The notes under the pieces: model-generated
Databases searched by the model: none
What the model was told of the DNA's origin: nothing
Seen by the model: the letters and a program-made list of their open reading frames with translations, nothing else
Source: Gonatopus flavifemur
Taxonomy: Eukaryota; Arthropoda; Insecta; Hymenoptera; Dryinidae
Reading direction: 5' to 3'
Length of the DNA stretch: 64,000 nt
NCBI GenBank assembly: GCA_018340375.1
Contig: JAFFJZ010000003.1
Location: 21,080,001-21,144,000 of the forward strand
Translations under genes and position numbers: made by a program
Part shown: piece by piece, positions 38,235-48,520 of the stretch
How the letters are laid out: each line of letters begins with the position of its first letter
How positions within the stretch are numbered: the stretch's first letter is position 1

Positions 38235-38392
38235 TTAGCGGCGGAGTATTGATCTCTGTATATCCCAAGTTTCTCAAAATCTCATATAACTTATATATAA
38301 AGTATATATAATTTTGAAATTTTTGTCATCTCAGGGGACCTCGAGCGGGAAATATGTCGAGGACCTTAGGGACTCCTCAAACGACTATGATG
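38235..38392. mobile_element. Diverged relative of the 60873-61075 hAT-like MITE
   Basis: It shares with 60873-61075, in the same order, a GGAGTATTGATCTCTGTAT block, a TATATAATTTTGAAAT block, an AGGGGACCTCGAGCGGGAAA-like block and a terminal GACTCCTCAAACG-like stretch. Its ends are degraded and no target duplication is visible. Confidence 0.55.
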
Positions 38393-39185
38393 GCATCTCT
38401 GATCGATCGAGGAATTCCATTTGTTCATTTGCTAACTAATGAAAAAGCTGACTTCCAGAGCTGTAGATCTTGTAGATTCAAACCTGAATATTTTCATTGA
38501 ATTTGAATCGACCGAATAGTTCCACTTTTTTTGTAATACAATCTTAGATAGATAGATTGGCACATGGTTAAGCCTCATGAACAATATCTTCGGCATATAC
38601 TGAAGATTATATGCGATTTTCATATAAATCATATACGAATTATGTAAGGGTTATAGGCGAATCATAAGTGGATTGATTTTAGGAAAATTAACCAAAAATT
38701 CAAGTTTTTGTTCGATGTAATTGCTGTTTGAATCTCCGAAGAATTTCTCGGTAAATTTGGCCATTTTTTACAGGGTATTAGAAAAAAATAGAAGGATTGA
38801 AAGATGAACGAAAAACCTTCACTGACAAAATAACATAAGAAGAATCGATTAACGTCCTCACAAAACAAAATTCCCTGAAAGAAAAGAAAAAGCTGGAGAA
38901 GAATTACTTTTAAAAGATAAAAAGGAACTCAACTTGGTCGTCTCCGGCGGATTTACATATTATCATTAACTTCTACAGAGAGAAAAACTCATTCAAAAAA
39001 TGTTTTGAATGTATATCTAAATCAGTTAATCCACTCCAAGAAAATATTACCAAAGGAAATCTAATGTTTTAGATTCATAAAGCATATTTCACGTCTGGAA
39101 AAATTGCGATCTCGCCTTGACCTGCGCGCTCACCTAATTTTTGAACATAATCGAAAATTGTTGAAGTGAACTTGAATGTACTGTA

Positions 39186-39340
39186 CACTGTAAAAAATAA
39201 ACTTCCTAAACTGCCAAAGAAGTTTGGCAGTTTTTTACACAAACTTTTTTTGTAAACTACCAAACAAAAGTTTGTAAACATTCAAAAAATTTTGTGATTT
39301 CACGAAGATTTTTGGAATTCAACAAATTTTTTTTACAGTG
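39186..39340. mobile_element. TA-flanked MITE (CACTGTAAAAAA)
   Basis: CACTGTAAAAAATAAACTT at the left and TTTTTTTTACAGTG at the right, flanked by TA (39184-39185 and 39341-39342), 155 bp. Internally AACTGCCAAAGAAGTTTGGCAGTT is a short local palindrome. Confidence 0.75.
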
Positions 39341-39458
39341 TATGCAAGGATGAAAAGGAAAAGGACAACATTCAAAAATTGAAATCATCTGTTCTGGAAA
39401 AATAACTGACTCAGAAATTATTGAAAAAGTGAATGTCGAAAATTTTGAAAATGTGTAT

Positions 39459-39573
39459 CCCTGGTTAAAAAAATCTATTGAATCTCGCCAAATCCCATTG
39501 AATCTTGCACAATGTTCTGAGCAAATCCTATGAAATTTCATTTGTGAAATTCAATGTATTCTTTTAACTAGGG
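39459..39573. mobile_element. CCCTGGTTAAAA MITE
   Basis: CCCTGGTTAAAAAAATCTAT pairs with GTATTCTTTTAACTAGGG, 115 bp apart, and the arms continue through TTGAATCTC/GAAATTCAA. A similar CCTTGGTTGAACAAATCTT segment follows at about 39668, and a lone TTTTTCAACCAGGG end lies near 57087, suggesting a dispersed family. Confidence 0.55.
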
Positions 39574-40674
39574 TAATCATTTCGCCCTTTGAAATTACAT
39601 ACATTCTTCTGCAGAATGTGAATATTGTGGAAAATATTTTTATTGAATAACAGATTCCTTTTTCTTGCCTTGGTTGAACAAATCTTTTCAATCTCGCCAA
39701 ATTCTATTGGAATCCTATTCGATCATTCGTTGATGCGACTTTGCGTAAAATTCAATAAACTTCTTCAATAGACAGTGTACTAATATTCTCGTGAAATCTC
39801 ATTCGATTTGATTCGATTAGATTTTAGAAATCTTTACAGCAAAGATAGTTTCTCTGAATGGTAATGATTGCCCACCTGTGCTACAATTTTGCCGATGGCT
39901 GTAAACGTAAAACCAAGTACATTAGAGGAGAGCTGTATTGTTTTTCCTTATAATAGTAGAACAACAATCATTGATTTATTTCTCGGTAATAAGACATAAT
40001 GAGTGTTTGTCGTCAAAAACAGTACATTTCTTCGAAACGATTTTTTGATTTTCTTTGTTTTTTTCGTTTCAGCCTGTTTATTCCTCAATTTAAAAAACAA
40101 AAAACTTGCTTATGCGTGAGAAAATCGAATTTATACGATCGGTCAATCGAATCATACGATGGTACATCCTCATCGAGAAGATCATTTGATTATCAATTCA
40201 AAGGAAACGAATGAAAGTTGTTTGAAAATAATATTCTTCGAATGAATTTCTGATTCTCTTTGAAATTTCAACAGCGGAAACTATAATTCCATCAGCTATC
40301 GATCGTTTATACAAAAGAATTCTTCTGAACAGGGAACAAATGTTTTGTATCTCTTAATATTATAGGATGAACATTCTCCCCGATGACTAGGCATCCTTCA
40401 CAATGCTGCTCCTATTGATCTAGTAACCTCTTTACAAAAAGTAACGCCAACTATTCGCTAAGTATGGTACTGTGAAGAGGGCTGTATAGATCGAATTCCT
40501 CTAACGGTATTTTTATTCAAATAATGGATTTTTTATTGTATCATTCGTCGATAAAACAAATAATAACTGACAAAATAATGGGAGTAACTATTTTATCGAT
40601 ATGCTACATGAGTCAGCAAGGTAATTTTCTGTTTGGCTTTTTTATGCTGAGTTGATAAGTTAGGGTTTTGTTGA

Positions 40675-41116
40675 GAGGATATCAGCGTACCATCCGAGTA
40701 CACATTTTGTCTGCAAGATTCCTCCGAACTTAATTTATGAAACAATCTGAAACTTTCAGGAAATACTCTTTGATACTTCATCAATTGCTGAACGGGGATC
40801 AAATTTCTGATTTCGGAGAAAAACAATTTTTTCTCCTTAGTCGGTAAAAGGAAAATTTTTCCCGAAATTTGGGCTCTGTAAAGCAATTGATGAAGTATCA
40901 AAGATTGTTCTCTGAAGGCCTAGACATACAAGATACGTAAACGTAAGAACGGATGCGCAGAAACCGTATACGAGATCTGCGCAGCTTTCCGTTCCCTACG
41001 GTCACGTTGACGTAGCTTGCGCGCTTAGCCCTTGAAAATTTCATACTGTTGAATAAATTTTGTTCGGAGAAATTTTGCGGACAAAATGTTCACTCTGATG
41101 GTACGCTGGTATCCCC
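40675..41116. mobile_element. TTAA-type hairpin MITE with interrupted arm
   Basis: The left end GAGGATATCAGCGTACCATC (after TTGA) and right end GATGGTACGCTGGTATCCCC (before TTAA, 41117-41120) are inverted. The arms pair over most of the element, for example CAAAGATTGTT/ATACTTCATCAATTGCT. The right arm is interrupted at about 40917-41030 by a GC-rich block with no counterpart in the left arm. Confidence 0.7.
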
Positions 41117-41387
41117 TTAATAATGTATTGTGAAATCTAGTCAATTGAATTCACTATAATGAAGAAACATCGTAGGGAGAGTTGGACCAATCAACTAATA
41201 TCTTGATATCTGTTTCTAATGATTTTGTCTGAAGAGACTCAGTGCTGCTTTACCGGCTGCATCATAGGTTTTTAGAAATAAGCATTGAACTCGATATTAT
41301 ACTGGAATGAGCACTCTCCGCTTTTTCTATAGTATCGGCCGGTCAGAGGGAGAGATCAGTATGTTGGGAGATGGTATCTGCTTTTAA

Positions 41388-41480
41388 CGGGACACTAGCG
41401 TCGGTAACGGACCTCTCTTTCTATCATATGATTCTGTCCATTTTTAACCAATGACGTGAGTTACCGACGCTTGTGTCCCG
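41388..41480. mobile_element. 93-bp TTAA-flanked MITE
   Basis: CGGGACACTAGCGTCGGTAAC and its near-complement GTTACCGACGCTTGTGTCCCG bound 93 bp, flanked by TTAA at 41384-41387 and 41481-41484. The right TTAA is also the left TTAA of the next element. Confidence 0.75.
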
Positions 41481-41484
41481 TTAA

Positions 41485-41869
41485 GGGGATACCAGCGATC
41501 CCCGCTGATGCAACCCGCCATACAAAATTACCGACCGAGTAAACATTTTCTCGGCCAGAATACTCTGAACTGATTTCATGAAAAAGGATGAAATTTTCAG
41601 GAATCAATCTTCAATTCTTCATCTACTGCTGTACATCGTCCGAATTTTGAATTTCGGGAAAAAGTTTGTGTTACCAACTGAGAAAAAAATGTTTCTTCGA
41701 AACTCAAAATTCGGGCGATGTACAGCAGTAGATGAAGTATTGAAGATTGATTCCTGAAAATTTCATTCTTCTTCATGAATTCAGTTCAGAGTATTCTTGC
41801 CGAGAAAATGTTTACTCAGTCGGTAATTTTGTATGGCGGGTTGCATCAGCGGGGATAGATGGTATCCCC
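41485..41869. mobile_element. 385-bp TTAA-flanked hairpin MITE
   Basis: TTAA then GGGGATACCAGCGATCCCCG at the left; CGGGGATAGATGGTATCCCC then TTAA (41870-41873) at the right. The arms pair almost throughout, with a central GATGTACAGCAGTAGATGAAG and its complement. The right arm shares a long similar block with 23650-23740. Confidence 0.8.
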
Positions 41870-42430
41870 TTAAAGAGAGAAAGGAAATATGTTGGGGGCG
41901 TCTTATTCTTTCTTGCTCATGCGACAAACTATACCAGTCTGACGGGTCTGACCGCTTAAATCCAGGGAGCACGCATTCCAGTATGTTTAGAGTTCAATGG
42001 AAATAAGTGAATCATACGCTGGAGGGATTTTACGTGCACATTATTGTGCACAAATACTCTTCCCATTGCTTTGTAAACGTAAAGAAAATCATTTTGGTTG
42101 ACTTTCAACAGTAAAAGTAAGTGAGTCAAATTAGTTATGTGGTCAAATCGAATAAATTAGACTTTATTTTTTTGACGCGACAGTTAATCCAAAGTTGCCA
42201 GAAAATTACCGTACGCGAAGATTATTGGCTATTTCATTAAAAACCAGCCAATCAGATTTTTGTTCTTCATTGTACGATGATTTTTCTGGAGATCCTGGTT
42301 GAATCTAAAAGAAAGTCACTAGAAATCCGTCGTTGACGCAACGAATAAGTACAATATTACAAAACTAACTTGCAGGAATATCGTCGACTTCAGGGTACCC
42401 AAACCCCAATGAACAGAAAAGTTTTATGTC

Positions 42431-42555
42431 CGCCAGCCGAGATTGTAGGGGGCGATACTATAACCACTAACACATAACCTTTTTTGTGTGCACATGAATG
42501 TAAAAAGATTATGTGTTGGTGACTGTAGCATCGCCCCCTACGATCTCGGCTGGCG
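42431..42555. repeat. GC-rich near-perfect hairpin
   Basis: CGCCAGCCGAGATTGTAGGG extends into about 55 bp of left arm, ending near AACACATAAC. The right arm is the near-complement, ending CCCTACGATCTCGGCTGGCG, with a loop of about 15-20 bp. The differences I can align are all transitions. No flanking duplication was recognised; probably a MITE. Confidence 0.65.
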
Positions 42556-42613
42556 AACTTGAATGTGTGATGAATTGTTGAATACTCGAACATTGAACCC
42601 ACGTTGAACTCTC

Positions 42614-42910
42614 AAATGCGATTTTCATGCGAACTAAAAATCAAAATGGTGGGCAGCTAAAGCGAGTTAACCTGCAAATTATGCTGATCAATTTGTATTT
42701 CAGAACAACAAAAGTATTTCAACAATAAAGTGTGAACAACAATTCTAAAACCATATTAGATGTGATGACTGATGATTTGGCTTTAGAATTTGGTCATTTT
42801 ACACTGTATTGTTGGACTACTAATGATATTTAGAAAAAATAATCATTTTGAGGTTATGTTGGTATACTAGGCCACCATTTTGAATTTTAGTTCGCATGAA
42901 AATCGCATTT
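42614..42910. mobile_element. MITE with 40-bp inverted ends upstream of SNX14
   Basis: AAATGCGATTTTCATGCGAA at the left and TTCGCATGAAAATCGCATTT at the right are exact complements. The arms continue through an interrupted CTAAAAATCAAAATGGTGG match. The total is 297 bp with a non-palindromic centre. It lies about 0.8 kb before the SNX14 start codon. Confidence 0.7.
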
Positions 42911-43697
42911 TCAGAGGGCGCGCAAATACGTATCAAGTGTTTCCATTTGAGTTGCATCCCCCTGATTCCCCGCATCAGTCAAACAGCTCTTTTCAGGCCC
43001 AACAATTTTTTCTAAGTGAGTTGAAGTCGTATTTCCAACAAAATTTGTCGCTATTCAGAGTTCTCAATGGTCCTTGAATTTCAACAGAGTTGACCAATCG
43101 CACATGGCTTTGTGGAATGGTATTAACCAATCAGAAACAGAAGGAATTCGGGGGCTGTCAATGAACATACATTCATTTTTGAACTAAATTCCAGGATTGG
43201 GTTTATTACGTGATTTTTCAATTTCTTACGTATCATCAGAGAGAAAATGAGAGGGCTCACGGGCACCTTTTCACTGATAGTAAAAATTCCACCGGCCCTC
43301 TGACGGTTGGATCATGGAAGTTGACACACTGCAATTTTATTTTTTAATACTACAAAATCACGCATTTCTTTTGTATACTTCTCAACACGTATTTGATTAA
43401 AATGATTTTATGTATCGATGTTGAATGCATATAATTTTTCATCATCACGAATAAGAAGAATGAAAAATGAGAGAGGGGGTTGATGGACCAGGTTTCGTGT
43501 TCCATCCGATAAGAGGGCGCTTCAATGTTTACTATCGATGGAACCCCGGCCGTGAGCTCTCTCATCTTCTCTGCTCTGTCTGTGACAACAATGAATGGAA
43601 AACGTCACGAAACCCACGAAACTAAGCACTGTTGATATTTACAAACAACATGAAAACACTTGACAGATATGAATAAACTCGAATGATGATTTTTACA
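42911..43697. promoter_or_regulatory. SNX14 upstream / 5'UTR region
   Basis: The 0.8 kb before the SNX14 ATG holds no other gene. CpG and G+C rise near 43480-43620 (CCCCGGCCGTGAGC...), which may mark the transcription start. No TATA box or defined factor site was identified. Confidence 0.3.
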
Positions 43698-46600
43698 ATG
43701 GACAATATCTATTTACTCACGCTTATAGCATTTATTCTAATTCTATTGTTGATAACTTTTCTCTTCAATAGGTGAATATCAGTATTATTATGAACCTCTT
43801 TCCAAAGTTACCTCATAATTAAAGCAATAATTATTTGTTTACAGCATTATTTTAGTGCTCCTCGTCAGTGGTACTTACCTGATAACAGCTCTATGGGGTA
43901 TACAAATTCTATCCTACATTGAAAATACGTTAACGAACTTCAATTTAATGAACATCAAAATAACGTCAACCTTTGAAACTAAAATCACATGTTGCGTTTG
44001 TAACGACAATTCGTGCAACAGGCACAAACCCTTACCACATTCCACACGTGCGGTAGTACCAAAAGATTTTGACGTCGCATTGGAGCAGGTACTTGATTCA
44101 TTTTTGCGATATTTGGAGATCATAACATGAATCGAATTTAATATTTTATTCTAGCTCTTGGAAGAGCTTCTACAAACATATGTTTGTACTTGGTACTCGG
44201 ATCTCTCGACGAACGAAGCATTTGTTCAACAACTTCGATTGGCAATTGCCACTGTAGCTAGAAATATTACAACACGTTTGCTGCATGCCAATATTCCATT
44301 TATTATTTTTAACGAATTAATTCCATTATTGTTGCATCATGTGCAAGATTGGAAGACTTTACAGATCAAAGCGTTAAACGATAGTCGAGACACACAGAGT
44401 TATATCGCAACTTATATGGGAAGAAGAATTCATCCAGCTGCTTATTCTCGTCAAGCAGAAGTGTTGTATCTGAAAGGAATAGTCACTGGATTGATGCCAC
44501 ATATTTTACCAGCGATGCATGTGTCTACTAATAACAAAGTATGCTTAGAAAAATCATTTAATCGAAATATTTCAAGTATCAAGAATAATTTGGTCCTGTA
44601 CATATCTTTATGAATCTTTAAATTCAGGGTTTGGAAGTAACCGATAAAATATAACGAAGTTGCTTATTACGTTATTAGTTATTCCGTAACTTTTAGAGAA
44701 TTTTTAGAGAGTACCAATGATATTTTTCCAATTTTCTAACCAAGTACTACGACTGGACGCGCGTTCTGATATGCATAGAATTTCGTTTTCACCTGTTGGT
44801 ATCAACGACTGAATGTTATAACACTATTTGAAAGTCGTGAAATTCTTTGCGCAGAACTTTTGAATAAAAATTTATGTTGTTCTTAGCAAATCGAGGTGGA
44901 TTTTTAAATAAATGTTTAAATTAATGCAAGTGACGTGGAAGGAACGGTAACGGTAACGGTAGTTTCGTTTATTTGTTGATGATGCGACGGTAACTGTAAG
45001 GAATTACTGTTTTGAAGTAACGTTCTGAACCCTGACTTTTTAATATTCATTCCTGAGAATTTCAGGCTTTTTCTATGAATGTAGTTGCAAGTAATTTTAA
45101 ACAAAAGAATGTTCCCTCTAGTTGAACCACATGTCATACAACAATGAAATAATTGCACTCAATTATAGATGAAAAATTAGATTTTCCAGCGAAATTTTGA
45201 GAATCTATTCAGACTTTTAGTAGTCTTTTTTATTGCTTTAAGTAAATAAATGAATTATTTTAATTGGTAATTCATCAAATTCAATTGTTCATGTTAATGA
45301 CGAAGAATACTTTTTTCCAGGTAATATTACGTGAAATTTTTGCCAATTGGATTCTCTTGCCGGCCATGGACGCACTTGCCGATCCAGATAATTTAAATAC
45401 TTTAATCGTCCTAGCAACGCATCAAGAGAGTTCTTTATCGGATGATGCAAATTCCATGAACGTTCCAATGCTGCAAAGTTGGATGGCTCTTCCAAGCAAT
45501 GGAAATACTCCACAAAATTCTCTCAAACCATGTTTGGACACAATTTTAAACGATCCACAGTTACTTTATTTATTTATGCAACACATCAAAGAAACCGGAC
45601 CTATGAATTTACTTCAATTTTGTTTGGATATCGGTGATTATCATTTTGAATTCGAAGCTACGCAATATCGAACTACATTATTATTGTTATTAATATTTCA
45701 GATGATTTAAGCAAACGTATGTTGAATCCGGAAATGACAACTGAAGTAGAGAAGAATCTGTATGTCGATGTAAAAAATATGTATTCAGTTTATCTGGATC
45801 CTAAAGGTCCAGAATATTTACATTTACCACATCATATATCGACAGAAATGCAGAAAAGTTAGTAATATCTTATCGATAACCATAAGAACAACAACTTTTA
45901 TATGAAAAATACATTTCTTCTTTTATTTTATATTAGTATTGGAAGGAGGAGCGAACAGAATTCAAGAGCTAAGGACTTCCAAACCCCTGTATCAAGCACA
46001 TCAAGAGGCTTACGCAATGTTAGAGGCAACGTGTGTACCATCGTTTCATCACAGTTATCAGGTTTGTTCAAAAGAATTAGAATTTAATTCATTCAATTCA
46101 TGAATTTGTTATTTCAGTTATATAATTTATTATGTGGCCAACCAACGTCCGAGATTCCAGCAAAATCTTCCTTTCAATTCAAGTAAGTGTTTCATGCGAG
46201 AAAATGTGTTGATAAAATGGTAATTGTAACCTTTCATTTGACCAGCTCAATGACAGGAATTTCGAACATGGGTGCAAGATTTAGTAACCAATTAGGAAAA
46301 ATCAGTGGCGTTTTAAGAACATCTACGGTAGATGGATCACCTTTTCAACCAGAAACGATTTATCGAGCCGAAGAGGTGGACTGTTCATCTTCAAATTATA
46401 ATGAAATCAGTTGTTTAGATTTAGGGGATAAATCTTTGAGAGATTTTACTACATGGAGAGTGACGATTCCTCATATGGACGCTGGAGCACCTCAACCTTT
46501 ATATATGGTCGCCGTTCATAGCATAGCGGAAGATAAATCTTGGACCGTATTAAGAAGAGATCAAGATTTTTATACCTTGAGAGCAAGATTAATAGAATTT

Positions 46601-47600
46601 CATGGAGAAAAAGCATTGAGCGATTCCCCGTTACCATCTAGAAAAAATCAACAGATATCTCACATCGTTATAAAACAACATTATCAAGATTTTTTACAAA
46701 ATTTGTTAATTAAACCAATGTTGAAGAGCAGCGAACTGCTGTACACATTTCTTACCACACCGAATTTGAAACCAAATTTCTCACAATACACTACTCCTGA
46801 TATTGGAATTTTATACCAAAACGTAACACACAAATTACGAAAAGAACGAGGTCAACATCTCGATAGATTTATGAATGTTTTTCTTAATTCTACAAATACA
46901 AAATATGAGTATACGGATGTAGGTATCGAGCCTATGTCTCAGAATAACATCAGTGAAAAATCTGAGTTTAAAGGTGGAGGTTTAAATCCAGAAATATTTG
47001 GAAACAATCTTGATTTGAAGCATGATTTTCAAAAGCTTGCGCACAATGCGTCTCAACTATTGAAAGAGGAACACGTGGAAGGAGCAAGTTTCTGCATCGC
47101 TGAAGCTGGTATGTTATTATAAACATTATAGAATCTTATCAGAAATCAAGGACTGAAATTATTTATTTTATTTTACAGTGAACAGTTTGTTGAATACACC
47201 ACCGATGATATCGAAATTTTGTTGGATTTTTGCCACTCTATTGCGTCATAAATTAGATCCAGTGATTAATATAATATTGTATAATATTTTGTCGAAACTT
47301 CTAAGCGGAGGTCGGGCGGCGATTGTCGTGAAAATGCTTCATGAAAGAATTTTAAGATCCACGATACACAAAAACGAATCATCTTTGGATATTAGAAGAA
47401 ACAAATGTTACATGAAAGCCAAGGAGGGATTGCATTCCTTGTTACCATGGTGGTTGACGGTATTTAGTTCTCCATGGACTAAATTTGTGGATTCGATTCT
47501 GGAATCCCTACAATATCCTCCTTTGAATAAACATGTAGGGTATTGGCTTCTGGATCGATTATTGATCAACCTTTTTCCTGAATTAACAAAGTCAAATTGA
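43698..47600 (+). CDS. SNX14: Sorting nexin 14 / Snazarus homologue (PXA-RGS-PX-PXC protein), 9 coding exons
   Basis: Exons by splice sites and frame: 43698-43771, 43845-44088, 44155-44538, 45321-45633, 45702-45857, 45937-46061, 46118-46182, 46246-47108, 47179-47600. They sum to 2646 nt, giving 881 residues plus TGA, with consistent GT-AG phases. The first exon starts ACAATGG. Two hydrophobic segments (about residues 5-24 and 26-44) form the N-terminal ER anchor. A PXA domain follows (about 105-270), then an RGS-like domain (about 285-435), a PX domain (about 520-635, starting near DFTTWRVTIP) and a C-terminal nexin domain ending in LLINLFPELTKSN. The length is close to vertebrate SNX14 (about 950). 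The family (SNX14, fly Snazarus, yeast Mdm1) tethers ER to lipid droplets or endolysosomes. The PX basic motif reads RRDQDF rather than a canonical RRYSDF, in keeping with the weak PI3P binding reported for SNX14. ATTAAA at 47670 may be the poly(A) signal. The family call is very secure; minor exon edges less so. Confidence 0.96.
44625..45034. mobile_element. Possible decayed hAT-like insertion in SNX14 intron 3
   Basis: The sequence begins CAGGGTTTGGAAGTAAC. It ends so that its reverse complement begins CAGGGTTCAGAACGTTACTTC. It lies entirely within the 782-bp intron between SNX14 coding exons 3 and 4. A short GGTAACGGTAACGGTAAC tract is internal. The flanks (TTTAAATT and ACTTTTTA) do not match cleanly, so the class is tentative. 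Confidence 0.4.
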
Positions 47601-48520
47601 CTCAATATATTATTCAAAGAAGTGATTATTCTACACCAAAGAAGTATTTATGAATGTGTTTTATTGTTGATTAAAGAAACCATGAAGAAGAATCTATTTT
47701 ATGTTATTGCATTTTTTTTGTATATATTTTTCTAAGAAATATTGAAAATATAATAATTCAAGTATATTTTTCAAGTGTTCTTTTACTCAAAAATGTCCTT
47801 CGCTTTTTACTCGATGTTTAAGAAGTCCACAAATGATGTAGAAGAACTTCCTGTTGGCTCTCGAGGAACTTGGATAATCAATGTTATAGAATTTAACGCA
47901 TCTAACAAAGAGAAGTAACGATACCATAAAGAACGATAATACGGACTTTATTACCAGTACATACAGAATAACAATAAACAACGATGGATTCAAAAGAGTT
48001 ATTTTCTTTCAAGCAAATTCAATCTACACATTCCACACGAATAAATTTATAATTATAAATAAAGAATCTTCTTTTTAATATCTTAAACAACACTTTGCAT
48101 TTTATTTTATATTGTGCTGCATTGAATAACAATACTAATTAGGCGAGATTTCAATCGTTCAATAAATATTTTCCTTTTTAAAAGATAATTGGCCTATCAT
48201 AAAATATATCATTCTGTGTGAGAAATGAAGAATGAAGTTACGGTATAACATTATTTGTTCAGTTTAATTTACAACAGTAAATAGTATTCATCTTTTTTTC
48301 TTTTTTTTTTTTAAAAGAAAAAGTGTATTTTGATACTTTCGTTTTTATAATTTATCTTCTGTTCTTTTTTCTTTTGTTTTCTGTAGTCGATCCAATGACA
48401 TTGTCATATATACTTATTTCTACATAACAGAATTTTCAACTATGTAATTATTAGATGTTCTTGAGTAGGGAATGTTTTGGAAAATATTCGATGATAGATA
48501 CAAGCAAATTAGATTTTTTC

